50,917 nucleotides of DNA from positions 1 through 50,917 of the forward strand of contig JAQBOH010000157.1 of assembly GCA_028288125.1 (NCBI GenBank). Reading direction: 5' to 3'. Origin of the DNA: Mucilaginibacter sp. (GTDB lineage: Bacteria; Bacteroidota; Bacteroidia; Sphingobacteriales; Sphingobacteriaceae). The notes under the pieces are model-generated. The model was not told where the DNA came from. It searched no databases and was given only the letters and a program-made list of their open reading frames with translations. Both the position numbers and the translations under genes were made by a program. Positions within the stretch are counted from its first letter, which is position 1, and every line of letters begins with the position of its first letter. Shown here one piece after another: positions 19,252 through 29,842 of the stretch.

Positions 19252-20037
19252 ATGAATAAGTGCAATTTAGGCTACACTTTTTTAATTTTAGGGATACTTC
19301 TTTTTTTTGCGTCATGCGCTAATAAGCAGTATCAGATGCTTTTTGAAAAGAAACGATCGATTTCAGACAGCTTGTTCCAGCCAACCAAGGGTAATAGCAC
19401 CTATTATCGTATAAAACCACAAGACATTTTACAAATAAGAAATCTTCAGAATAGTAAGAGTATTGCCGATCTGAATCCGGCTACTGCCGGTTCATTACAG
19501 GTGGTTACCACCGGGGGAGACACTTTCCAGGTCGAAGATGATGGCACAATTGCGTTAACAGGTTTAGGGCATGTACAAGTGGAGGGGCTAACGAGATTTG
19601 AGGCACAAAAACATATTGAAGATCTTTATCGTAAAACCTTTCTGAAAAATCCAATAATTGAATTGAAAATTATAAACCTTAAGGTCACAATATTTGGAGA
19701 GATAAAAAGTCCGGGCGCTTTTTCTTTAACAAAAGACAAAACAACATTGATCGAACTTATTGGTGAAGCCGGCGGCCTTACCGAAAGGGCAAATGAAACC
19801 AATATAAAAATTATTCGCGGTAGCGAGAAAATTCCCAAGGTAACAGAAATCGATCTTAGTGATATTGAATCGATCAATGATCCAAGAGCCGTACTTCAAA
19901 ATGGAGACATAGTTTATATAACTGAAAATAAGAGAGCCATACGTAATGATAAATTACAGAACTTTTCTACGATCTATCAACCCGCTATTTTGTTATTTAA
20001 TACTGCTTTGATCATCCTAACGCTTATCCGTCGTTAA
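19252..20037 (+). CDS. Polysaccharide export outer-membrane lipoprotein (Wza/BexD-like)
   Basis: Lipobox LLFFASCANK; YRIKPQDILQIR; VEDDGTIALTGLGHVQVEGLTRFEAQKHI; VTIFGEIKSPGAFSL. Confidence 0.93.
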   Translation: MNKCNLGYTFLILGILLFFASCANKQYQMLFEKKRSISDSLFQPTKGNSTYYRIKPQDILQIRNLQNSKSIADLNPATAGSLQVVTTGGDTFQVEDDGTIALTGLGHVQVEGLTRFEAQKHIEDLYRKTFLKNPIIELKIINLKVTIFGEIKSPGAFSLTKDKTTLIELIGEAGGLTERANETNIKIIRGSEKIPKVTEIDLSDIESINDPRAVLQNGDIVYITENKRAIRNDKLQNFSTIYQPAILLFNTALIILTLIRR

Positions 20038-22464
20038 ATGGAAGAAACGGAGAAGATACAGCATAAACTTCCAAGCCAGGAGATTGATTATTTTAAAATT
20101 ATTAAAATATTTCTGAGCCGGTGGTATTGGATAGCCGGGTCTGTGGCATTGTGCCTGATTGTTGCCAATTTGTATTTATGGTACACGCCAAAAATATACG
20201 CTACCTCCGGCACGATGAAATTTGAAGAAAAAAGGTCTGCAATGTCAGATTTGATAAGTGTAGTAGGTAGCGCCGACAGAGGGCCGTCAAAAGTTCAAAC
20301 TGAAATAACTGTGCTGCAAAGCGGTCCGCTTTTACTCAATGCGATAAAGCATCTTGATTACCGGGTAAGTTTTTATATTGTAGGCCGTGTTCTTAATCGC
20401 ACAAACGAACTATATCCTCAGAAACCGCTTGATGTTGAGCTTGTCAGATTTGATAGTTTAAACTTTTTTCATGACATGCTTACGTTTAAGCCTATTGATA
20501 AAAATACTTTTAGTTTAAGCTATAAAAGCGGGAGAAGGGATATCCAAAAATCTTTCAGTTACAATGTCCCGTTTAACATGGGCCCTACTGTTTTTAGTAT
20601 AAAATATCCGGGAGATATACCTAAAACCGCCATATTCCTATTTAAGCTAAATACCGCGGAAGACTTTGTTGGCCGCGTTAGGGCCGGATTACGCATTGGC
20701 GAAACCGCTAAAAATTCAAATATCATATCGCTGCAGGAAACCGACTCAAATCCCCAGTTTGCTGCCGACGTTTTGAATTCGCTAATGAAGGAATACCTTG
20801 ATTACGATACAAATCAGAGAACAAAGTCGGCCTCGCAGATGATCAATTTTATTGACAATCAATTAGCGTTTCTGTCAACTGAAGTTAAAGGTTCAGAAAA
20901 TTCAATAGAGCAGTATAAAGAGCGAAAAAAAATATTGGATTTAGGAACAGCAGCCGGGTCTGCCTTTGGCAAGGAAAGAGAGCTCGAAACGCAGAAGGCT
21001 TTGCTAAAGCTGCAGCTACTTGAAATGGATCAGCTCAAGCAAGATATAGTAAATAAAAAAGATAATGTGAACATGAATTTTGACCTGGGCGGTGTAGTTG
21101 ATCAGCCATTGAGTGAAATTATCAATAAGCTTAATGGCTTGCTTGCCGAAAGAAGCGGGTTGTTAAAAACGTACAACGATAATTCTCAGCCTGTACAGGA
21201 TATAAACCAGCAGATATTACAGATCAAAAGTAATACTCTGACGACTATTAATACAACAAGGCTATCTATCGAAAATAGAATAAAATATGTAGACAACCAG
21301 CTAACGCCGGTAAATCAACAAATATCGGCATTGCCAGCCACACAGCGCGACCTTGTTAATTTACAGCGTGATTTTGAAGTCAATGACAAAGTTTATTCCT
21401 TTTTATCAGAAAAGAAGCTTGAAGCTCAGATAAGTAGTGCAGGAATATTGCCTGGAGCAACTATTATTGATACGGCCCAGCTCAATTTGGGCCCGGTAGC
21501 TCCAAATGAATATTCCATTCGGCGTTCAGCTGTTATTTTGGGGCTGATAATTGGCTTAGGTTTAATTTTTTTGATAAGAATGTTAAACCCATACATATAT
21601 GATAAAGAAACTATCGAAAGCCTTACATCTATACCGATAATAGGCGTTATACGAAAATTCCCCGGACAGATTGACGAGTTTAGCAGTCAAATATTGGCCA
21701 TTAGCAAGCCTAAATCTATTTTTGCTGAATCGGTTCGCTCAGTTCGTACAAATTTAAGTTTCCTGGCCTCTGAAAGAGAGAGCAAGATAATTTGTATCAC
21801 ATCGGAAGTTGCAGGCGAAGGGAAATCATTTGTGGCAATTAATCTGTCAAGCACCTTATCACTCATTGACAAAAAGGTAATATTAATCGCGGCCGACTTG
21901 CGTCGATCGAAATTGCATAAAACTTTTCAAGCTCCTAATGATGTTGGTTTAAGCAATTATCTAGCCCACCAATGCACGGCTGATGATATTATCAATCATT
22001 CAGATCTGGAAAACCTGGATTTTATTATCTCCGGCCCGGTGCCGCCTAATCCTTCGGAACTATTACATTCCGAAAGAATGACGGCGTTAATCGCCAAACT
22101 TAGATTAATATATGATATTGTAATGATCGATACTGCTCCTATAGGATTGGTATCAGACGCAATACCTTTAATAAGAATGAGCGACGTTAATCTTTTTGTG
22201 ATTCGTTCCGGTAAATCAAAGTTTTATGCTGCTACTGTTCCTCAGCGAATTGTCCAGGAGTATCACTTAAACAATACTGTTATCGTTTTGAATGCCTTTG
22301 CCGAGGATTTATTACATTCACGATATTATACTACTAAATTTACCGGTGAAAGCTATGGTTCGCGTTATTATTATTATTCCGACTATAACGGCTATGAAAG
22401 TTCGGGTTATTATATCGATGAAAAAGGAAAGAATTGGTGGAACATTAGGCGATGGTTCAAATAA
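20038..22464 (+). CDS. Wzc-like polysaccharide co-polymerase / tyrosine autokinase
   Basis: Wzz-type N-terminus, coiled coil, ITSEVAGEGKSFVAINLSSTLSL (Walker A), LIAADLRRSKLH, VMIDTAPIGLVSDA, Tyr-rich C-terminal tail (YGSRYYYYSDYNGYESSGYY). Start directly abuts the wza stop (TAAATG). Confidence 0.95.
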   Translation: MEETEKIQHKLPSQEIDYFKIIKIFLSRWYWIAGSVALCLIVANLYLWYTPKIYATSGTMKFEEKRSAMSDLISVVGSADRGPSKVQTEITVLQSGPLLLNAIKHLDYRVSFYIVGRVLNRTNELYPQKPLDVELVRFDSLNFFHDMLTFKPIDKNTFSLSYKSGRRDIQKSFSYNVPFNMGPTVFSIKYPGDIPKTAIFLFKLNTAEDFVGRVRAGLRIGETAKNSNIISLQETDSNPQFAADVLNSLMKEYLDYDTNQRTKSASQMINFIDNQLAFLSTEVKGSENSIEQYKERKKILDLGTAAGSAFGKERELETQKALLKLQLLEMDQLKQDIVNKKDNVNMNFDLGGVVDQPLSEIINKLNGLLAERSGLLKTYNDNSQPVQDINQQILQIKSNTLTTINTTRLSIENRIKYVDNQLTPVNQQISALPATQRDLVNLQRDFEVNDKVYSFLSEKKLEAQISSAGILPGATIIDTAQLNLGPVAPNEYSIRRSAVILGLIIGLGLIFLIRMLNPYIYDKETIESLTSIPIIGVIRKFPGQIDEFSSQILAISKPKSIFAESVRSVRTNLSFLASERESKIICITSEVAGEGKSFVAINLSSTLSLIDKKVILIAADLRRSKLHKTFQAPNDVGLSNYLAHQCTADDIINHSDLENLDFIISGPVPPNPSELLHSERMTALIAKLRLIYDIVMIDTAPIGLVSDAIPLIRMSDVNLFVIRSGKSKFYAATVPQRIVQEYHLNNTVIVLNAFAEDLLHSRYYTTKFTGESYGSRYYYYSDYNGYESSGYYIDEKGKNWWNIRRWFK

Positions 22465-22486
22465 TATCCGGGTGAAATGGTAAATT

Positions 22487-23002
22487 ATGGCTTTAAGAAC
22501 AAATACCGGTACTTGTAAATGGTATCCGGTTTATACACATCCCCGCGCTGAAAAGAAAGCTTGCCAGGCCTTAATAAATAAAGGGCTGGAGGCATATTTG
22601 CCTTTGCACAAACAACTTAAACAATGGAGCGACCGTAAAAAATGGGTGGAAGAGCCTTTTATTAAATCCTATTTATTCGTGTATATTAAAGAGCATGAAC
22701 AATCCGAGGTATTGATGACAAAAGGAATAGCCCGCTTTATATATTTTTCAGGTAAAGTTGCATCGATGCCCGATCGTCAGATCGCCGAGCTTAAATTACT
22801 GATGGCGAGCCCTTTTGAATTAGAAATCACTGAGGAGGATTTGCAACCCGGCGAAAAGATAATGATAAAGGCCGGGCCACTTAAGGGGCTTACCGGTGAA
22901 ATTATATCCTATCGTTCACAAAAAAAGCTGGCATTAAGGCTCGAAAACATGGGATATTCAATTATTGTGCACGTCGCAGCGTCACTGATAGACAGATTTT
23001 AA
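22487..23002 (+). CDS. UpxY/NusG-family transcription antiterminator
   Basis: KWYPVYTHPRAEKKACQALINKGLEAYLPL, FIKSYLFVYI, KAGPLKGLTGEI (KOW-like). Confidence 0.9.
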   Translation: MALRTNTGTCKWYPVYTHPRAEKKACQALINKGLEAYLPLHKQLKQWSDRKKWVEEPFIKSYLFVYIKEHEQSEVLMTKGIARFIYFSGKVASMPDRQIAELKLLMASPFELEITEEDLQPGEKIMIKAGPLKGLTGEIISYRSQKKLALRLENMGYSIIVHVAASLIDRF

Positions 23003-23093
23003 ATTTTAGTATAATTGTTTGTTAATGGGAACGGCAATTGAATACTGCCGCCCCCCTTTAAATTAGCTGGTATTAAATTGCTGGTAAATAATG

Positions 23094-23116
23094 AGTTACA
23101 TTTCAAGAATGTGACT
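23094..23116 (+). promoter_or_regulatory. RNA hairpin candidate between UpxY gene and asnB
   Basis: AGTTACATT-tcaag-AATGTGACT: 9-bp stem with one G-U, 5-nt loop, no U tract. Confidence 0.4.
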
Positions 23117-23146
23117 TACGGGGCGAAGCCATGAATATATCTGTCA

Positions 23147-24937
23147 ATGTGTAGAATTGCGGGCATAATATCCAGCCAATTAAAGTCCGAAGAGCTTCGG
23201 GTTAAAGTGTGCATAATGTGTGATACTTTAAGGCATGGCGGACCTGATGACGAAGGTGTTTTTTTAGATGAAAAAGTTAACCTGGCATTTGGAAATCGCA
23301 GGCTATCCATTATTGACTTGAGTAGCAATGGCCATCAGCCTATGACCGATGATCAACAAAAAGCCTGGATCACCTTTAACGGCGAAATTTATAATTATCG
23401 CGAATTAAAAGAGCAGCTATTAAAAACCGGGGCCAAATTTCAATCAGATACCGATACTGAAGTAATATTAGTAGCTTACCTGAAGTGGGGAACCGCTGCG
23501 TTTTCAAAATTTCGTGGAATGTTTGCTTTTGCTTTATATGATAGCATAAAAGCCGTAACTTATCTTGTGCGCGACACTACAGGAATAAAACCGTTGTATT
23601 ATCATGTCGATAATGGGCAATTAAGTTTTGCTTCAGAGATAAAGGCCTTTAAATCGGCAAATATTGCCAATACAACCGATCCGGACTGGCCGGTTAGATT
23701 TTTAGCTTTCGGGCATATTCCTGAACCGTATACAACCCTGGAAAATGTGTATAGCCTGGCCAAAGGGCATTTTTTGTTGTGGAACCACCAGAACAACACA
23801 CATTACATCAACCCATATTGTGCTGAAATGCCAGTTCACGCATTTATCAGCAGTCCGGAAGTTGCCGAGGAATATATTTGTAATTCATTAACCACTTCTG
23901 TAAGCAGGCAGCTTATATCAGATGCACCCATAGGTGTATTTTTAAGCGGGGGAATTGATTCGAGCATTATAACTTTACTGGCCAACCAGCAACGGGAGCA
24001 GCAGCTTAAAACAATATCAATATATTTTGATGAAAAAGCCTATGATGAACGGGTTTTCCAAAATCTTTTACTAAAACAAATTACAGGCGAGAAATTTTCT
24101 CATTTGGTAAAGCAACAGGATTTTGAAAGGTTTTTCCCAACTATAATCAAGGACATGGATATGCCAACTACCGATGGCATTAACACTTGGTTTATAAGCA
24201 AGTATGCACATGAAGATGGGTTAAAAGCTGTATTATCCGGCATGGGTGCCGACGAACTTTTTGGCGGCTATCCATCGTACAACCGAATCAAATACTTGAG
24301 ATATTTGCGTAAAATACCAAGCTCTATACTTACATGGGCCAATTATTTTGGTGCTGATAGATATAGAAAAGTATCATTTTTAGCGCATAATAACCCTATA
24401 GCCGATTATTTACTGTTGCGTGGTTTGTTCGTGCCTCCGGATATTGCACAAATACTTGATACAGACATTACCCAGGTAAATGAAATTTTATTTAACAGTC
24501 ATTCTGTTCCCGATCTGGGTATTTATGATAAAAAGCACGCAGCATGGTTTGAAACCAACTTATATATGCAGAATCAACTGCTTCGCGATACCGATGTAAT
24601 GAGCATGAGTCATGGTTTAGAGGTCAGAGTTCCATTTTTGGATGAAGACTTTCAGGAAACGGTAAGCCATATATCGCCACAAATAAGATTTAATAATAGC
24701 CTTCCCAAAAAAATATTGATAAATAGCTTCAGGAAAGTTTTACCTGAAGCGATCTGGAACAGGCCTAAGATGGGATTCACCTTCCCGTTGCAGGAGTGGA
24801 TGAGCCAATATAAAGAGATTAATGATCCGTCCCTTTACCAGGGTAAAGCGGCTAAAAACGCATTTAAAAGGTTTAATAACGGTCAAATGCACTGGTCGAA
24901 ATTTTTTGCACTTTACCAGTTACAGACTCATGGCTAA
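23147..24937 (+). CDS. asnB: Glutamine-hydrolysing asparagine synthase-like amidotransferase
   Basis: MCRIAGII (Cys2 GATase), FGNRRLSIIDLS, FNGEIYNYRELK, GVFLSGGIDSSIITLLA PP-loop, SGMGADELFGGYPSY, EVRVPFLDEDF. Confidence 0.92.
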   Translation: MCRIAGIISSQLKSEELRVKVCIMCDTLRHGGPDDEGVFLDEKVNLAFGNRRLSIIDLSSNGHQPMTDDQQKAWITFNGEIYNYRELKEQLLKTGAKFQSDTDTEVILVAYLKWGTAAFSKFRGMFAFALYDSIKAVTYLVRDTTGIKPLYYHVDNGQLSFASEIKAFKSANIANTTDPDWPVRFLAFGHIPEPYTTLENVYSLAKGHFLLWNHQNNTHYINPYCAEMPVHAFISSPEVAEEYICNSLTTSVSRQLISDAPIGVFLSGGIDSSIITLLANQQREQQLKTISIYFDEKAYDERVFQNLLLKQITGEKFSHLVKQQDFERFFPTIIKDMDMPTTDGINTWFISKYAHEDGLKAVLSGMGADELFGGYPSYNRIKYLRYLRKIPSSILTWANYFGADRYRKVSFLAHNNPIADYLLLRGLFVPPDIAQILDTDITQVNEILFNSHSVPDLGIYDKKHAAWFETNLYMQNQLLRDTDVMSMSHGLEVRVPFLDEDFQETVSHISPQIRFNNSLPKKILINSFRKVLPEAIWNRPKMGFTFPLQEWMSQYKEINDPSLYQGKAAKNAFKRFNNGQMHWSKFFALYQLQTHG

Positions 24938-26051
24938 AAGGGTAAAACTATATACTTTACATACTTTTAGCGCTACGGGTGGTATTCAAAAAATGACCCG
25001 AACATTGGCGTATTCTTTATCCACCCTTGCGAGGAAGCATCATTGGAACTTCAAACTTTGGTCGGCTTATGATTCAAATAAGGATTTAGTGCCGAAATAT
25101 TTATTCGCCGAAAACTTTAAGGGATTTGCAGGTAACAGGGCGGCTTTGATTTTACAAACCATAGGCACAGCAACAAAGCCTGATATTGTCATAATAAGCC
25201 ATATTAATCTGGCGATTATCGGCATAATAGTAAAAATAATCAATCCAAAGTGTAAAGTTTGGCTTATCGCTCATGGGATTGAAGTATGGCGGCCACTGTC
25301 CGCATTAAAAAAAGTATTTCTTAAGCGTTGTGATAAGATAATTTCTGTAAGCAGTTTTACAAGGCAACAAATGATAAGCCGTCACCAAATTGATCCTGCT
25401 ATTTGCACTGTGTTAAACAATGCTGTCGATCCTTTTATGAAGCTACCCCAAAATTTTGAAAAGCCCGGGCGCTTAAAAAAAAGGTATAGATTAACAACCA
25501 ATAACCCGATAATTTTTACATTAACGCGGTTGGCCGCAACAGAGCAATATAAGGGCCACGACCAGGTGATAAAAGTCATTAGTAAACTAAGGGTCAAATT
25601 TCCGGGCTTAAAATATGTACTTGCCGGCGAATATGACCACAAGGAAGAAATCCGTATTCAAAAATTGATAACACATAATAAGGTAGATGAGGAAGTTATA
25701 TTGCCGGGATTTATTGATGAAGCGGAGCTTTCCGAATATTTTTTATTGGCCGATCTGTTTGTTTTACCAAGTAAAAAAGAAGGTTTTGGGATCGTGTTTA
25801 TTGAGGCGCTGGCCCACGGGCTGCCGGTTATTTGTGGTAATTCAGATGGAAGTATTGATGCTATCTGTAACGGAGAATTAGGGACAGCCATTAATGCAGA
25901 TAACCTTGATGAACTGGAGGATGCCATTACGCAACGCTTAAACAAGCCGTTAACCGACGAAAGCAGGAAAGACCTTCAACAGCGGTGTTTGCTTCATTTC
26001 AACGAAGCAGATTACAGAAATAAACTGCAAAAACTTATTAACAATGAATAA
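24930..26051 (+). CDS. Glycosyltransferase family 4
   Basis: MAKRVKLYTLHTFSATGGIQKM; KIISVSSFTRQQM; FVLPSKKEGFGIVFIEALAHGLPVICG. Start moved from 24822 to the ATG overlapping the asnB stop. Confidence 0.92.
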   Translation: MAKRVKLYTLHTFSATGGIQKMTRTLAYSLSTLARKHHWNFKLWSAYDSNKDLVPKYLFAENFKGFAGNRAALILQTIGTATKPDIVIISHINLAIIGIIVKIINPKCKVWLIAHGIEVWRPLSALKKVFLKRCDKIISVSSFTRQQMISRHQIDPAICTVLNNAVDPFMKLPQNFEKPGRLKKRYRLTTNNPIIFTLTRLAATEQYKGHDQVIKVISKLRVKFPGLKYVLAGEYDHKEEIRIQKLITHNKVDEEVILPGFIDEAELSEYFLLADLFVLPSKKEGFGIVFIEALAHGLPVICGNSDGSIDAICNGELGTAINADNLDELEDAITQRLNKPLTDESRKDLQQRCLLHFNEADYRNKLQKLINNE

Positions 26052-26907
26052 CCTGGCTGACGAAAATTGGGATATTGAAATTACGGTCAGCAGTAATCCT
26101 TTCGATTTAAAATTGAAAGATGTTTGGCATTACCGCGATTTGCTGGTATTATTGGTAAGGCGTGATTTTGTGGCATATTACAAACAGACCATATTAGGGC
26201 CGGTTTGGTTTTTTGTTCAGCCACTGTTTACAACCATAATTTATACTTTTGTATTTGGAAACCTGGCATCGATTCCTACCGATGGCTTGCCTCAGCCGCT
26301 TTTTTACCTGGCCGGAATCACAGCGTGGAATTATTTTGCAGATTGCCTTACAAAAACCTCGACAGTATTTACTGCGAATGCCGGATTATTTGGGAAAGTA
26401 TATTTTCCAAGGCTTATAGTGCCATTAAGCATTATTGTCTCTAATTTAATTCGGTTTGGTATCCAAATGTCGCTTTTCATCGTAATGATGATCGTATATT
26501 TAACCAGGGGTGCGTCATTTCATCCAAACATTTATCTTTTATTGTTCCCTTTTCTGCTGATTTTAATGGGCATGTTAGGCTTGGGTTTAGGCATGATTAT
26601 TTCAGCAATGACCACTAAGTACCGGGATTTAAACTTCCTGATCACATTCGGAATTCAACTGATGATGTATTTAACTACGGTTATTTACCCTTTGTCGGTA
26701 GTTAAAAGTAAATACCCCGGATATGCATGGCTGGTAGCATATAACCCTATGACTTCAATTATTGAAGCCTTTAGATACGGTTTTTTGGGTCAAGGCACAT
26801 TTACGATGTTATCATTAAGTATCACCACAGCAATCACCACAATAATACTATTAATTGGTATCCTTATTTTCAACCGCGTTGAGCGTACGTTTATTGATAC
26901 TGTATAA
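26044..26907 (+). CDS. ABC-2 type polysaccharide exporter permease (Wzm-like)
   Basis: LLVLLVRRDFVAYYKQTILGPVWFFVQPLFTTIIYTFVFG; 6-TM pattern. Confidence 0.93.
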   Translation: MNNLADENWDIEITVSSNPFDLKLKDVWHYRDLLVLLVRRDFVAYYKQTILGPVWFFVQPLFTTIIYTFVFGNLASIPTDGLPQPLFYLAGITAWNYFADCLTKTSTVFTANAGLFGKVYFPRLIVPLSIIVSNLIRFGIQMSLFIVMMIVYLTRGASFHPNIYLLLFPFLLILMGMLGLGLGMIISAMTTKYRDLNFLITFGIQLMMYLTTVIYPLSVVKSKYPGYAWLVAYNPMTSIIEAFRYGFLGQGTFTMLSLSITTAITTIILLIGILIFNRVERTFIDTV

Positions 26908-26910
26908 CGT

Positions 26911-28209
26911 ATGTCGGTAGTAATTAAAGTAGAGAATTTATCAAAAGCGTACCAGTTAGGAGAAATTGGCACCGGCACTATTGCCAGCGATTTAGAGCGC
27001 TTTTGGGCAAAAATACGGGGCAAAGAGGATCCGTTTTTAAAAATTGGCGAAGTAAACGACCGCACCAAAAAAGGAGATAGCAATATTGTTTGGGGTTTAA
27101 AAGACCTGAATTTTGAAATAGAACAGGGAGACGCTGTTGGAATTATTGGTCGCAATGGTGCCGGGAAAAGTACATTGTTAAAAATTTTGAGCCGCGTAAC
27201 TTCTCCAACAACCGGTTCGGTGAAAATAAAGGGACGGGTAGCGAGCTTACTGGAAGTAGGCACTGGCTTCCATCCTGAATTGAGCGGCAGAGAAAACCTC
27301 TATCTCAACGGTGCCATACTCGGCATGCGTAAAGCCGAGATCAAACGCAAATTTGATGAAATAGTTGATTTCTCGGGTGTTGAGCGGTATATTGATACAC
27401 CGGTGAAACGTTATTCATCGGGTATGTATGTGCGGTTAGCCTTTGCGGTGGCCGCACATCTGGAATCTGAAATATTAGTAGTGGATGAGGTACTTGCGGT
27501 TGGCGATGCCGAATTCCAGAAGAAATGTCTCGGCAAAATGAGTGAAGTGAGCAAGGGTGAAGGTCGCACGGTTTTGTTTGTAAGCCATAATATGGCAGCC
27601 ATAACAAGGCTCTGTAATTCATCCATCCTGTTAAGAAACGGCCTGTTAGCAGACTATGATTTGACGCATAGGATTATTACCAACTATTTAAGTATCGATG
27701 AGCGATCTACTGCTTTCCGGCAATGGGGTGTTGAAGATGCCCCTGGAAATAATGTCGCCCGTATTCTGTCCGCAGGAATATTTGACGAAAACAATGAAGT
27801 GTATGAATTTATTGATATCCGTAAACCTGTCGTTATTAAGATGGAATACGAAGTATTAACCGACGATGTTAAACTAACCCATGCGTTTGTTTTTCACAAT
27901 GAACATGGCTTGCGTTTATTCGATTCTCACGATATTAACACAAAGTGGAAAAGTAACTCATTGAGAAAAAAAGGAAAGTATACCGCCGAACTGCTAATAC
28001 CTGGAAATTTCTTTGCTGAAGGAAAAATAAAAATTAGTCCGGCTGTCATAACGTCCGATCCGTGGGAACTGCATGCGTATGGGGAAGATTCCATTTCGTT
28101 TTTTGTAAAGGATTCATTAGATGGTGATTCTGCGCGTGGAGAATTTGTTGGAAATTATGGGGGCATTGTAAGGCCATTGTTTAACTGGCGTTCTGATTTT
28201 ATAGGCTAA
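26911..28209 (+). CDS. Polysaccharide ABC exporter ATPase (Wzt-like) with C-terminal glycan-binding-type domain
   Basis: GIIGRNGAGKSTLLKILSRV, YSSGMYVRLAFAVAAHLESEILVVDEVLAVGDAEFQKKC; about 170 aa C-terminal beta-rich extension ending FNWRSDF. Confidence 0.93.
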   Translation: MSVVIKVENLSKAYQLGEIGTGTIASDLERFWAKIRGKEDPFLKIGEVNDRTKKGDSNIVWGLKDLNFEIEQGDAVGIIGRNGAGKSTLLKILSRVTSPTTGSVKIKGRVASLLEVGTGFHPELSGRENLYLNGAILGMRKAEIKRKFDEIVDFSGVERYIDTPVKRYSSGMYVRLAFAVAAHLESEILVVDEVLAVGDAEFQKKCLGKMSEVSKGEGRTVLFVSHNMAAITRLCNSSILLRNGLLADYDLTHRIITNYLSIDERSTAFRQWGVEDAPGNNVARILSAGIFDENNEVYEFIDIRKPVVIKMEYEVLTDDVKLTHAFVFHNEHGLRLFDSHDINTKWKSNSLRKKGKYTAELLIPGNFFAEGKIKISPAVITSDPWELHAYGEDSISFFVKDSLDGDSARGEFVGNYGGIVRPLFNWRSDFIG

Positions 28210-29309
28210 TGAGGATCCTTATAATTGGTGCAGGTATTTTTGGAACCTCTGCTGCAATAGTTCTTGCTGATAAAACTAATCAAATAGATCTTTTAGAGGC
28301 TGAAAACGATATCTTACAATTGGCGTCAAAGATTAATCACAATCGCATTCACCTCGGCTACCACTATTTGCGCAGCATACAAACCGCTGAACAAAGCATT
28401 GAAGGCTTATTATCTTTTTTATTTAATTATGGCAAAGCGGTTATACATCAATTACCCAACTACTATGGAATTGCAAAAGTGGGAAGTAAAACTACACCAG
28501 CCGAATTTGTAAGTTTCTGTGATAATGTAGGCATTGGATATGACAATGAATTCCCTGCGGATAAATTTTTAAACAGGGACATGATAGAAGAGTGTTTTAA
28601 AGTGCCCGAACCTGTTTGGGATTATGAGCGGATAAAGAAGATCATCTTGCAAAATCTCAAAAAATCAAAAGTAAACCTGCTTTTAAATACCGAATGCACC
28701 AATCTTAAACAGTTATCCGATCAAACGTTTGAAGCTACTTTTAATAAAATTGTTAAGCGGTATGATGTGGTAATCAATACAACCTATACCAACATAAACA
28801 AAGTAAATAAGTATTTGGGGGTCGGACAGAAAAAATTGCTTTTCGAAAACGTCCTGATACCTGTTTTTAAATATCCATCGCAGGCATTAGGTTTAACCAT
28901 AATGGACGGCCCGTTTTGTTCTGTTATGCCACGAGGAAAAGTAAAGAACGAATTTCTTTTATATAATGTAAAGGAATCTGTTATTCAATCGCAGTTTGTG
29001 ATTGACAGGCCTGATTATGACAGCGCGGCAAATAGCTATTCAAATGAAAAAGTCGAAGAGATTATTTATAAGCAATCTTCATTGTTTATGCCATTTTTAC
29101 AAACCGCGATACATGTCGGTTATAACAGAACAACCAGGGTGGTTTATGAAAATGATGACGACGCCCGAATCACGGAATTATTTACATATCCGGGGGTGAA
29201 AAACTATTTTGCCGTTCTTTCAGGTAAAGTTACTACCTGTATACAGGCGGCACTTGAAATTAAACACATATTACAAGGCAAACAAAGGCTTAAAAGAGCC
29301 AAAATATGA
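28209..29309 (+). CDS. FAD-dependent oxidoreductase (DAO-like)
   Basis: MRILIIGAGIFGTSAAIVLADKTNQIDLLEAEN Rossmann GxGxxG; NRIHLGYHYLRS. Confidence 0.8.
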   Translation: MRILIIGAGIFGTSAAIVLADKTNQIDLLEAENDILQLASKINHNRIHLGYHYLRSIQTAEQSIEGLLSFLFNYGKAVIHQLPNYYGIAKVGSKTTPAEFVSFCDNVGIGYDNEFPADKFLNRDMIEECFKVPEPVWDYERIKKIILQNLKKSKVNLLLNTECTNLKQLSDQTFEATFNKIVKRYDVVINTTYTNINKVNKYLGVGQKKLLFENVLIPVFKYPSQALGLTIMDGPFCSVMPRGKVKNEFLLYNVKESVIQSQFVIDRPDYDSAANSYSNEKVEEIIYKQSSLFMPFLQTAIHVGYNRTTRVVYENDDDARITELFTYPGVKNYFAVLSGKVTTCIQAALEIKHILQGKQRLKRAKI

Positions 29310-29842
29310 AGCTTCATTTAGGCTGCGGAAAAAACATCAAAGAGAATTACATAAATATTGATAAATACGTTGATGTTCCGGGTATTGAAAAACATGATAT
29401 ATTTAATTTGCCTTATGATAACAATTCTGCAGATGAAATTTTATCAGAGCACTTGATTGAGCATATCAGTTTTAAAGACGAGGAAAAGTTTTGGCTGGAA
29501 TGTGTAAGGTTATTAAAACCGGGTGGAAAACTAATAACTGAAACTCCGGATTTTGAATGGCTTTGTAAACAATTTCTTGAAGCAGAGGATTTATTTAAAG
29601 AATTTTATAAAGTAGGGTCAAATGACCATTATTTTGGAAATGGCACAACTTTAAATCAACGCTGGGGGATTTTGACGACACAATTTTTTGGAAATCAGAA
29701 TGGCGAAGGCCAGTTTCATTATAATGCCTATACCGTACAAAAATTTGTACGGATTGCTGAAATGATGAAGTTTAGCGACTGCAGCGTGTTGAAAGTTTTC
29801 AACAAGGGAACTCAGTCGTTAGTAGTAACAATGGTTAAATAA
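29306..29842 (+). CDS. SAM-dependent class I methyltransferase
   Basis: MKLHLGCGKNIKENYINIDKY; SEHLIEHISFKDEEKFWLECVRLLKPGGKLITETPD. Confidence 0.88.
   Translation: MKLHLGCGKNIKENYINIDKYVDVPGIEKHDIFNLPYDNNSADEILSEHLIEHISFKDEEKFWLECVRLLKPGGKLITETPDFEWLCKQFLEAEDLFKEFYKVGSNDHYFGNGTTLNQRWGILTTQFFGNQNGEGQFHYNAYTVQKFVRIAEMMKFSDCSVLKVFNKGTQSLVVTMVK

Noticed and set aside
23174-23205. CCGAAGAGCTTCGG mini-palindrome and KSEELRVK stretch within asnB as a repeat insertion
   Set aside because: N-terminal length fits normal class II amidotransferases; short hairpin alone is not convincing.
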